A stretch of DNA of 64,000 nucleotides from Eutrophocola sp964629325 (GTDB lineage Bacteria > Pseudomonadota > Gammaproteobacteria > Pseudomonadales > Pseudohongiellaceae): the NCBI GenBank assembly GCA_964629325.1, contig CAZVSC010000007.1, positions 1 to 64,000 of the forward strand, given 5' to 3'. The notes beneath the pieces were generated by a model, which was not told the DNA's origin, ran no database searches, and saw nothing but the letters and a program-made list of their open reading frames with translations. Shown piece by piece: positions 8,857 through 16,157 of the stretch; position 1 is the stretch's first letter; the number at the start of each line of letters is the position of its first letter. The position numbers were made by a program, and so were the translations under genes.

Positions 8857-9699
8857 TTAATACTGGTTTTCCAGTACCAGCACACCAGCACCGGTATTTG
8901 AAATCGGCGCATGGTAATGCTTGTGGATGATCTTGGCGTCGTCCTGCAGGGCGCCGCGCATGACGAGCCACATGATGGTCTCGATGCCTTCGGTGCCGGC
9001 CAGGCGCATGATCTCGCTGTTGGAGAACTGCGTCATCCATTCCGGCTCAGTCGCGATCTTTTCGATACATTCAATATCGAAGTCGACGTTGATCAGGCCC
9101 GCCCTTTCTCCCTGCAACTGGTGTGACAGGCCGCCGGTGCCAAAGATGACCACTTTCAGGTCTTCCGGGTAGGACTCGATGGCCTTGCCCAGCGCCTTGC
9201 CCAGCTTCAGGCAGCGTGCCGCAGTGGGCACGGGATGCTGCACGGTGTTGACCGCCAGCGGCACGGTTTTCACCGGCCACTTTTCGAGTGTGCCGTACAG
9301 TGCGCGGATCGGATTGACGAAGCCGTGGTCTACCAGCATTTCCTGGCACATGCAGATATCGAATTCCTGTTCCATCAGGGACTCGGCGATATGCCAGGAG
9401 AACTGTGCGTCGCCCGGGAACGGCGCCTGGGGTTTGAGGCCCCAGCCTTCGTCGGCATTGTGGTAGATGTCGGCGCAGCCAAGGGCGAAGGTCGGCATCT
9501 TGTCGAGGAAGAAATTCAGGCCATGATCGTTGTAGACCACGACGATGACATCGGGGTCGGCTTTCTTGAGCCATTCCTTCGCCGGCGCGTAACCGTCGAA
9601 GAAGCGCTTCCAGTAAGGTTCCTGCTGCAAGTTGTGCTCGATGGCATTGCCAACCGCAGGAATATGGGAGGATGTAAGTCCACCAATAATTCTAGCCAT
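8857..9699 (-). CDS. ligB: Class III extradiol dioxygenase catalytic subunit, LigB type
   Basis: A 280-residue catalytic beta subunit of the protocatechuate 4,5-dioxygenase (LigAB) family, which opens catechol-type rings next to the hydroxyls using Fe(II). The expected iron ligands are H12 (TSSHIP), H59 (YNDHG) and E240 (TEGIET), with the acid/base histidine at H193 (GGLSHQ). These match the Sphingobium LigB arrangement within two positions. It overlaps the ligA stop by eight bases. Protocatechuate is the likely substrate because pobA, which makes protocatechuate, lies 8 kb away; gallate is an alternative. Confidence 0.9.
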   Translation of the reverse strand: MARIIGGLTSSHIPAVGNAIEHNLQQEPYWKRFFDGYAPAKEWLKKADPDVIVVVYNDHGLNFFLDKMPTFALGCADIYHNADEGWGLKPQAPFPGDAQFSWHIAESLMEQEFDICMCQEMLVDHGFVNPIRALYGTLEKWPVKTVPLAVNTVQHPVPTAARCLKLGKALGKAIESYPEDLKVVIFGTGGLSHQLQGERAGLINVDFDIECIEKIATEPEWMTQFSNSEIMRLAGTEGIETIMWLVMRGALQDDAKIIHKHYHAPISNTGAGVLVLENQY

Positions 9700-10093
9700 T
9701 CCAGTATCCTCCTACTTTAGCCAGTCTCTCTTCCAGGCCCTCGCGATTCTTCAGCAGCTTCGCCTGGAACTCTTCCGTGGTGATACCCTGGAAAGCGGCG
9801 CCGGCATCCTGTACGGAGGTGCCGCGGGGGATGGCGATCTTCGCCATGAAGTAAATATTGCAGCCGAGCCTCAGCATCTTCAGGAAGTCCTTGTTTACCA
9901 CGCAATCCTTGAATTCACCGGTGACTCCAAACTTGTCGCAGTACGCGGAGGGGTCTTTGTCGAATTCCGAGCGGCACTCTTCGGTATTGAAGGTAAAGAG
10001 CATCTTGTTGATGTTGTAAGACGCGTGGGCGACCTTGCCGTCGAAGACGTAGGTGCCCGGAATATCGTCGTAGTCGTGCTTTTTCCAAACCAT
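9692..10093 (-). CDS. ligA: Class III extradiol dioxygenase small subunit, LigA type
   Basis: A 133-residue alpha subunit that caps the LigB active site in the LigAB heterotetramer. Its all-helical region (FDKDPSAYCDKFGV through GITTEEFQAKLLKNREG) and length match LigA of protocatechuate 4,5-dioxygenase. The ATG at 10093 follows CAGGG at a suitable distance. Translation is coupled to ligB through an 8-base overlap. The leader between 10093 and the terminator at 10154 contains an ATCTCA/TGAGAT dyad that could be an operator. Confidence 0.88.
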   Translation of the reverse strand: MVWKKHDYDDIPGTYVFDGKVAHASYNINKMLFTFNTEECRSEFDKDPSAYCDKFGVTGEFKDCVVNKDFLKMLRLGCNIYFMAKIAIPRGTSVQDAGAAFQGITTEEFQAKLLKNREGLEERLAKVGGYWNG

Positions 10094-10112
10094 AAGGGAA
10101 TACCCTGTATTG

Positions 10113-10146
10113 ATCTCAAAATTTTTCGCTTTTATTTCAATGAGAT
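10113..10146 (-). promoter_or_regulatory. Possible operator dyad upstream of ligA
   Basis: ATCTCA (10113-10118) and TGAGAT (10141-10146) are inverted around an A/T-rich 22-base spacer, 20-53 bases upstream of the ligA start. No regulator gene lies next to it. Confidence 0.3.
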
Positions 10147-10153
10147 AAGCGAC

Positions 10154-10174
10154 AAAAAACCGCAGACGCGGTTT
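10154..10174 (-). terminator. Terminator of the DUF8021-DUF6152 operon, upstream of ligA
   Basis: A stem AAACCGC-GTCT-GCGGTTT (minus-strand reading) is followed by a T-run. It should end transcripts from the operon starting at 12727. A TATAAT box on the minus strand (10191-10186) lies just upstream of it, too close for the hairpin to act in a normal attenuator leader. Confidence 0.65.
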
Positions 10175-10185
10175 CAGGAGGCGCT

Positions 10186-10191
10186 ATTATA
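10186..10191 (-). promoter_or_regulatory. Minus-strand TATAAT, possible -10 box for ligAB
   Basis: A perfect TATAAT on the minus strand, about 93 bases before ligA. No good -35 box is visible at 16-18 bases, and the terminator hairpin begins only about 12 bases downstream. Its role is uncertain. Confidence 0.35.
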
Positions 10192-10271
10192 GTAAAAGAT
10201 GGCTGGGCCGTCCTGATATATGACAAGTTTTCCGCGAAACCGGTGCGCCTGGCCGGTTCGGGCGCCGGGAC

Positions 10272-10685
10272 CTAGTCTTCGGCCCGGCTGCGGAAGACGT
10301 TGAGTGCCGTGTTGAAGGCTTCCGCCCTGTCCTGCAGATCTTCCACAATGCCGTTATAGAGGTAATTGAGTACGGCGACCTGGTTGATGGTAGCTTCTGC
10401 ACCCCACCCGGTCTCCACTTCCTGCAGGCAGCCGAGATAGGCATTACCAGCGTCGATATAGGATTTCAGCGCAGTTTGCGCCGTCATCATTTCCTGCTGG
10501 CTGGCGGTTGAGCCGTCGGGAATGACCGGACGCATGGGCATGGCGCAGGTTCCGTTGATGCCGTCGGCGATGCCGCGGATTTCAGCCTCCTGCCCGGGCG
10601 TCGGTGCATCATCCTGGGCGGCAGCGATGCCGGCGCATAGACACACAAGGAATGTGCAGCAGGTAAGACTGGCTTTAACCGCCAT
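10272..10685 (-). CDS. Small secreted protein of unknown function
   Basis: A 137-residue protein with a signal peptide of about 23 residues (cleavage after GIAAA) and a short helical mature domain with two cysteines (CAMPMR; YLGCLQE). The ATG at 10685 is preferred over a GTG at 10697 because it gives a compact signal peptide and follows AGGTGG. It is the last gene of a three-gene minus-strand operon, 19 bases after the DUF6152 gene. I do not recognise the family. Confidence 0.6.
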   Translation of the reverse strand: MAVKASLTCCTFLVCLCAGIAAAQDDAPTPGQEAEIRGIADGINGTCAMPMRPVIPDGSTASQQEMMTAQTALKSYIDAGNAYLGCLQEVETGWGAEATINQVAVLNYLYNGIVEDLQDRAEAFNTALNVFRSRAED

Positions 10686-10704
10686 GATATCGGCCACCTA
10701 CTGT

Positions 10705-11784
10705 TTAATCGCCAACCCTGAGTGACGGGTCGTCTGCGGTGCGTGACCACATGGATGCGGCTTCCAGCTCGCATTTGTAGTCGTACATGGGCGTGGTGTC
10801 TGCCACCCGGACCAGGTCCACGCCGTCGCTGTAGGGAGCGGTCAGATAAATAGGATCGCTGATCGTGTATTCGTAGTGCAGGGTATTGCCGTCGGCACTG
10901 ACTGAAAATCGTTCCACAAGGGTCTTGCGCGCGCTGGATGGCATGTCCCTGCCCCCGCCGAGCTTCTGCGTTGCTGAGCCGATGCCCCAGCGCGAGGGTA
11001 CATAGCCGCCACTCTCGAGAACCAGGGCCTCGCCATCCACGTGTGCACGTACCACGCCAAAAAGGCCGTCCATACGCGGACGTACCGGTTTGCCATCCAG
11101 GGGGATGCGCCGCTCCACTTCCCAGGCCTGGTTGTAAATCACGACGGCGCCGTCTTCAAATTTCAGGTCCGCCAGGTAGGGTGCATTGAACATGTCGGGA
11201 AAATTCATGGGCTCACAGGTGTTGGCAGGCGACTGTTTGGCGTCATAACTGTCCCATGCCTGTCTGCCCTGTTCGGTCAACGGCAGGATCATCTGGTTGC
11301 CGAAACCGCCGCGCGAACTCCAGCGTCCGGCAAGCCTGTCGATACCCCGTACTCCGGCAACCGCGCCTTCACCTGCCTGCTGGTAGGGTTCGCTTTCCCG
11401 AAAGTTGTAGGTGCTGCCGTCCGCCAGGGTGAAATTCGAGGAATTGATGAACCGGAATTCCGGTTGGCGGTTGGGGTTGCCGATGATCGTGATGCTGTCA
11501 CCAGCTTTGAACGTCTCGCCGGTAACACCCATCCGGCGCATACCCGCCGTGGCCATCGACTCGATCTCCCAGCGTTGCGGGGCTTCCTGCTGCGCCACTC
11601 CGTCTATGTAGCTGATCGCATCCACTACCATGGACGAATGCGGGCTGCGCAGCTTGAAATCCACCACGGTGCCGCGCAATTCAATTTGCTGCGACATGTC
11701 AAAGTTCGCCGTGAAGGAATGATGGGCACCGACCGGCATCGATATCGCCATGGTGATTGCCAGAAAGACTGAACAGATTTTCAT
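10705..11784 (-). CDS. DUF6152-type exported protein (copy 1)
   Basis: A 359-residue protein whose N-terminus matches the DUF6152 family: a signal peptide, then HHSFTANFDMSQQIELRGTV and a beta-rich domain (about residues 20-110) that ends with a hydrophilic middle part. The predicted cleavage (PVGA before HHS) would expose two histidines at the mature N-terminus. The C-terminal half (about 170-359) contains the VRAHVDGEALVLESGGY region also seen in the paralogue at 62162. It lies between a DUF8021 gene and a small secreted protein with 19-base spacings, so all three probably share a transcript. Function unknown. Confidence 0.75.
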   Translation of the reverse strand: MKICSVFLAITMAISMPVGAHHSFTANFDMSQQIELRGTVVDFKLRSPHSSMVVDAISYIDGVAQQEAPQRWEIESMATAGMRRMGVTGETFKAGDSITIIGNPNRQPEFRFINSSNFTLADGSTYNFRESEPYQQAGEGAVAGVRGIDRLAGRWSSRGGFGNQMILPLTEQGRQAWDSYDAKQSPANTCEPMNFPDMFNAPYLADLKFEDGAVVIYNQAWEVERRIPLDGKPVRPRMDGLFGVVRAHVDGEALVLESGGYVPSRWGIGSATQKLGGGRDMPSSARKTLVERFSVSADGNTLHYEYTISDPIYLTAPYSDGVDLVRVADTTPMYDYKCELEAASMWSRTADDPSLRVGD

Positions 11785-11803
11785 CGCTTATTCCCCTTGT
11801 ACC

Positions 11804-12727
11804 TTACCAGCCGCCGCGGCCCGGACCGTATTCGGCATCCCAGACACTCGGGACTGCATCAGGCAGATTGTAGAGCACCGCGTGCACTTCCTGGATCATG
11901 CCGTTCTTCACCTGGAAAAATTCCGCCACGAGACGATCATTGGAGGTCGCAACACTCTGACTTTCCATGCCGTCCTTGAGGCCGAAGCGTACCATGGACA
12001 ATACGATGCCGCGCTCTTCGTCCACGACCGGGTAGCGACGATCCCAAAGATTGCGGCCGATAAAACGGCCTGTATCGAAACCGTCCGGGGCCGAACGGAA
12101 GGAACCGTCCACCATGAGCCCGGTAGTCTGCAGGCCGTTTTCGAAACGCAGGGTATCGTACAGCAGATCGGCGCGATGGTATTCCTCGGTGCCGTTGGTC
12201 TGGAAGGCGCGCCAGTAGCTTTCGGCAGCAGCGATCAGGCGGTAGTAGGAATCCCGGTCCGCGATACGAATGGATTTGTTCAGGTTGACCGACAGCGGAT
12301 GGTCGACCAGGCGCTCTGGCCCCCACAGCCGGTCGGCGTCACCCTGGTTGGCACGGACGACTTCCACTTCGGTGATGGCATTGTCGGCCACTTTCAGGCG
12401 CACCATGATCATCGTGTAAGAGCCATCACTGTTGCGGATGACGGCTTCACCGGCAACGTCCCCCAGGCGCGGATTGGCGATATCCCAGCGGTAGACGACC
12501 TCCTCGGCATCTGCCCAGAAAGCCTCGCGCAGGGAAACGAGATTGTTGTTGTCCGAGATCTTCGCGTTGGCCGCCAGCGGCACCATGTTGGGCGTGTTGG
12601 CGTTCAGCGCGTTGTAGTAGGTGGTCATGTGCCCTTCCAGGCAGGCACGGTCGCAGCCGATCTGGGCAGTTGCATGAACAGACATGATCAGGCAGGCAAC
12701 AGCTGCTGCGTTCATTATGGTTTTCAT
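11804..12727 (-). CDS. Exported DUF8021-like (NTF2/SnoaL-fold) protein
   Basis: A 307-residue protein with a signal peptide (residues 1 to about 21) followed by CDRACLEGHMTTYYNALNAN. This opening motif is typical of DUF8021 proteins, which resemble SnoaL/NTF2-like ligand-binding folds. A second, related segment occupies residues about 150-300 (YRLIAAAESYWRAFQTNG; GRNLWDRRYPVVDEERG). The ATG at 12727 opens the operon. Families of this kind accompany secondary-metabolite and aromatic-degradation genes, but no activity can be assigned here. Confidence 0.65.
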   Translation of the reverse strand: MKTIMNAAAVACLIMSVHATAQIGCDRACLEGHMTTYYNALNANTPNMVPLAANAKISDNNNLVSLREAFWADAEEVVYRWDIANPRLGDVAGEAVIRNSDGSYTMIMVRLKVADNAITEVEVVRANQGDADRLWGPERLVDHPLSVNLNKSIRIADRDSYYRLIAAAESYWRAFQTNGTEEYHRADLLYDTLRFENGLQTTGLMVDGSFRSAPDGFDTGRFIGRNLWDRRYPVVDEERGIVLSMVRFGLKDGMESQSVATSNDRLVAEFFQVKNGMIQEVHAVLYNLPDAVPSVWDAEYGPGRGGW

Positions 12728-12745
12728 TGTTCTACCCCCTCTTTA

Positions 12746-12865
12746 TCAAAGCGCATAGTAGCGCATTATATTGCCGATTTCCTTGCGCCTGCCGATGCCG
12801 ACGATGACTTGGCGCATCAGCCAGTCAGGCTTGCCCTTCTCCACCTCGAAGGTCGGGAAGGCGTT
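12746..12865 (-). pseudogene. In-frame 39-codon remnant beyond the sulfotransferase stop
   Basis: After the TGA stop of the sulfotransferase (12866-12868) the same frame stays open for 39 codons to a second TGA at 12746. The translation looks protein-like (PTFEVEKGKPDW; IGRRKEIGNIMRYYAL) rather than random. It may be the 3' remnant of a lost gene, or a former C-terminal extension cut by a nonsense change. It has no start codon or ribosome binding site of its own. Confidence 0.45.
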
Positions 12866-13627
12866 TCATCCATGCTGGCGCCAGAACTCCAGTTTTTTGC
12901 CGAGTGCGACTTCCAGTTTCGCAATTTCAGGTTCAAAGAGGGCGTACAGCCATGCGCGGTCTTCCGCCATCATGGGGTTGTCATAATCCTGTGCGTTTAC
13001 AATGCGCTCCTCAATGACCGGAAACGGGGCAATGCCCAGGAACGCACTGATTTGCTCCAGTACGGTCGCCGGGGACTGACGCAGGTCCTCGTTGAACACC
13101 ACCAGAACATGTTCCCTGCCGAACAGGGACCAGAGCAATTCCAGCTGGCGCAGGTACCTGCCGCGATCGACATAGGAATAGACGCGCCGGTGATCAGCAT
13201 CCGCTTGTTGCAGGCGTGCAGCCTCCTGGCGGACCGCCTTGCCGAAAGCAAGCGTCTCGTGACCGCGACGGCACTCCATCTGCCAGTGGGAAAAGGCACG
13301 TTGCACCGGGTCGCGCAGAATGACGATCAGGCGGATATCCGGATTGTAGGCGTGGATGCGCGCCGGTGCGTCGGGCCAGTACATGTAAACAGGCGTGGAC
13401 TCTCCCCGCAGCTTGCCCTCCTCGTGCGGCGGGAAGTGCCGATGGTATTCCCGGTAATCGGGCTTCTCATTGCGAAACAGTGCCTCGTTGTCGAAGAAAT
13501 GGACTTCCTTGGCATCTGCCATGAACAGATCCTGATGATGACGGCAGTAGGCATCCAGGGCGGAAGTGCCGCCTTTCTGGGTACCGCAAATCAGGAAATC
13601 GATTGGCGTGGAAATGTGGTCAGGCAA
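12866..13627 (-). CDS. PAPS-dependent sulfotransferase
   Basis: A 253-residue cytosolic sulfotransferase that would transfer sulfate from PAPS to an alcohol or phenol. The 5'-phosphosulfate loop GTQKGGTSAL (residues about 15-24) and the 3'-phosphate motif RDPVQRAFSHW are both intact. The segment FGREHVLVVFNEDLRQSP is typical of heparan/glycolipid-type bacterial sulfotransferases. The start is TTG at 13627 after GGAGCAGCAG. The reading frame continues in frame past the stop for another 39 codons (see 12746). It diverges from an alpha/beta hydrolase gene across an AT-rich promoter region. Confidence 0.9.
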   Translation of the reverse strand: MPDHISTPIDFLICGTQKGGTSALDAYCRHHQDLFMADAKEVHFFDNEALFRNEKPDYREYHRHFPPHEEGKLRGESTPVYMYWPDAPARIHAYNPDIRLIVILRDPVQRAFSHWQMECRRGHETLAFGKAVRQEAARLQQADADHRRVYSYVDRGRYLRQLELLWSLFGREHVLVVFNEDLRQSPATVLEQISAFLGIAPFPVIEERIVNAQDYDNPMMAEDRAWLYALFEPEIAKLEVALGKKLEFWRQHG

Positions 13628-13866
13628 CTGCTGCTCCGGGGCTCAAAACGGCGCGGGATGTGTGACCGGCGCGGCCTTGCATTGAGGGCTAGGGATGAAG
13701 CCGAAAAACGTTGTCGATGATTTTTTTTGTTTTTATTAATCAGTATGTTAGCGCATATTTTTACCGGCTTATTCTACTCATTTCTTGCACAATTAGCCTA
13801 TCATTTTTTATCCGGAATAGTACACTTATCGGCTTGTTGGAAATAAAAAAAACCAGGGAGTTATTG

Positions 13867-14904
13867 ATGCCAGTTTTGTCTCGGTCTGCATGGCGTTCAG
13901 CCGCTTTTTTTGCCGGTTTGGCGCTCTGCGCAACCACTTCCTTAACTACGCTTGCCGGTGGTGAAGCCGGCATCATCAGCCTGCGTGACCAGGGCCATTT
14001 CTTTGTCGGTGGCGTCACGAGCGAGCCCGCCGAAAACGGTTCCGTGCAGATCTATAACCAGATGTACGTCGGTTACCAGCTGCCGGCTGCAAAGTCCCGC
14101 AAGTATCCGCTTGTCCTCGTGCACGGCGGTGGCGGACAGGCATCCGACTGGTTCTCTACACCCGACGGCCGTGATGGCTGGCGCGACTATTTCCTGGCAG
14201 CCGGATTCGATGTGTATTGGGTGGATCGCCCCGGTTATGGCCGCTCCCCGACCAGCAACCGCTACGGTGAACTGACTGACAGCGCCACATCCAGCATCAT
14301 CAACTTCCTGGCCAACTCCAATCACTGGCCCGGTGATTCCAAAAATCCCGTCGATGAAAACATTCTGAACTGGCTTGCCAGTTCACCGCCCGGACCATAC
14401 GCCGGCGACCCTGTTGCCGCCGAGGGAATCAGCAAGCTGCTCGAGCGTATTGGTCCTGCCATCCTGGTGACCCACTCTGCAGGCGCCGCCAGCGGCTGGC
14501 TGGCAGCCGACCTCAACCCTGAAAAGGTGGCAGGCATCATCGCTTTCGAGCCGGGAGCCAGCAACATGACCAGCAGTATCCGCAAGGGCCTCACATTCGA
14601 GCCGCCACTGACGGATGCATTCGAAACGTGGGCCGATGCCGAAGGCTGCGAAATGCAGCCGCAAGCCGCACCCAGCAAACTGACCAATTTCGCGCGCATT
14701 CCCGTGCATCTGGTTGGTTCCGAACTCGGGCTTATTGCCGGTCTGCCCTGCGCGGTCAAGGTATTCACCCAGGCCGGCGTCAGCGTGCAATACACTTTCC
14801 TGCCCGATATCGGCATCACCGGCAACGGTCATTTCATGATGGCTGAAACCAACAATGCCGAAACAGCGCAGGTCTTCATCGACCTGGCCGCATCCATCAA
14901 GTGA
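13867..14904 (+). CDS. Exported alpha/beta hydrolase
   Basis: A 345-residue secreted alpha/beta-fold hydrolase. The signal peptide covers about residues 1-31. Visible motifs are the oxyanion region HGGGGQASDW, a DRPGYGRS strand-loop, the nucleophile elbow THSAGAASGW and a C-terminal His in GNGHFMMAE. The ATG at 13867 is preferred over upstream in-frame starts because it follows AGGGAG and begins the signal peptide; the preceding AT-rich DNA is promoter-like. It overlaps the following DUF3500 gene by four bases. The substrate is unknown. Confidence 0.85.
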   Translation: MPVLSRSAWRSAAFFAGLALCATTSLTTLAGGEAGIISLRDQGHFFVGGVTSEPAENGSVQIYNQMYVGYQLPAAKSRKYPLVLVHGGGGQASDWFSTPDGRDGWRDYFLAAGFDVYWVDRPGYGRSPTSNRYGELTDSATSSIINFLANSNHWPGDSKNPVDENILNWLASSPPGPYAGDPVAAEGISKLLERIGPAILVTHSAGAASGWLAADLNPEKVAGIIAFEPGASNMTSSIRKGLTFEPPLTDAFETWADAEGCEMQPQAAPSKLTNFARIPVHLVGSELGLIAGLPCAVKVFTQAGVSVQYTFLPDIGITGNGHFMMAETNNAETAQVFIDLAASIK

Positions 14905-16019
14905 CGTTACGGGTGGTTGCCATGGCCAACCTCAAGCGCACCCTGGTTGTTCTGACAGGACTTGGTGCCGTCGTATTCACCCTGGCCGTCGTGCGCGCCG
15001 ATCATGCAGGCAATGCTGATCCGGAGGTATCCAGCCTGGCCGGACAGATGGCAACAGCCGCCAATGCAATCCTGGCAACGGTGGCGGATGGTCCAACCGG
15101 AATAGAAAGTGCCGTCGGTTACGATCGCCGGGAATTATTGCAACTGGATTTCACCGATGATGCACGCACCAACTATGTGTACTGGCCTTACCTGCGCAAG
15201 GGGCTGCCGCTGGAATACATGACGGCACAGCAAAAATTCCTCACCCATGACCTGCTCAACACCGCCCTGAGCGCCAAGGGTTATCTCAGCGCCATCCAGG
15301 TCATGCAGCTGGAGAAACTCCTCGCCGATGCCGAAGTGGTCGGTTTCCCGCGCGGCCCCGAGAACTATGCCCTGGCCATCTTCGGTTCACCCGGTATGGA
15401 CAGCAACTGGGGCTGGCGTTTCGAGGGACACCACCTGTCCCTGAATTTCGCCCTGGCAAACGGCGAAATCAGCGTCACACCGACCTTCTTCGGCGCCTCG
15501 CCGGCAGCCATCCGGACCGGTACGCTGGCGGGATTTCGTAGCCAGCATTATGTCCATGACGCAGGCCTGGCACTGGTCAATGCCCTTAACGATGCCCAGC
15601 GCGCAGAAGCCATCGAAGACGGCAACCCGCCGTTCGATATCGTGTCAGGCACACTCAATCGCCCGCGCGGCAGCTGGGATGACTGGAAATCACTGCCCCA
15701 GACCGGCATTGCCATCAACTCACTTGAGGCCCAACAGAAACAGCTTGCACAACATATTCTCGATGAAGTCGTGACCGTGTACCGTCCGGAAATATCCCGT
15801 GCCTACCTGGCGCAAGTGGACGTCAATGAACTGCGTTTCACCTGGTACGGCAGCACGCTTGGCTTTGATGCCCACTACTGGCGCCTGGATGGCCCCGACT
15901 TTTTCTTTGAATACGATCTCGTGCAGGGGGATGGCAACCACGTTCACGCCGTCTGGCGCAGCAAGCAAGGCGATTTCGGGGCTGATCTGCTCATGCAGCA
16001 CCGCGCAGAAAGCCACTAA
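14901..16019 (+). CDS. DUF3500 family exported protein
   Basis: A 372-residue protein matching DUF3500: GWRFEGHHLSLNF in the middle, the DFFFEYDLVQGDGNHVHAVW region and a final GDFGADLL-H motif. Several conserved histidines and acidic residues suggest a metal-dependent or oxidoreductive role, but the family function is not established. The GTG start at 14901 overlaps the previous stop (GTGA); an ATG at 14922 would also leave a complete signal peptide. It is translationally coupled to the hydrolase at 13867. Confidence 0.85.
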   Translation: MTLRVVAMANLKRTLVVLTGLGAVVFTLAVVRADHAGNADPEVSSLAGQMATAANAILATVADGPTGIESAVGYDRRELLQLDFTDDARTNYVYWPYLRKGLPLEYMTAQQKFLTHDLLNTALSAKGYLSAIQVMQLEKLLADAEVVGFPRGPENYALAIFGSPGMDSNWGWRFEGHHLSLNFALANGEISVTPTFFGASPAAIRTGTLAGFRSQHYVHDAGLALVNALNDAQRAEAIEDGNPPFDIVSGTLNRPRGSWDDWKSLPQTGIAINSLEAQQKQLAQHILDEVVTVYRPEISRAYLAQVDVNELRFTWYGSTLGFDAHYWRLDGPDFFFEYDLVQGDGNHVHAVWRSKQGDFGADLLMQHRAESH

Positions 16020-16157
16020 CGCCCCGTCACCCGCCTTTCCCGGCTTCGGTTGAACGCCTGATTCGGCTGGATTATGCTTGAAAGGTTCCCCTGTATTTCC
16101 GGGTCCTGAACAACTCAGGATCGCAATGCTTTTGCCGTGGAGCACGCGGAGCTCAAC

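Noticed and set aside
11750..13720. Plus-strand open frame of 656 codons
   Set aside because: Antisense to the DUF8021 and sulfotransferase genes; no domain, no ribosome site, shadow composition.
13711..13866. 52-codon N-terminal extension of the alpha/beta hydrolase
   Set aside because: The DNA is AT-rich and promoter-like; the ATG at 13867 has a ribosome site and begins the signal peptide.
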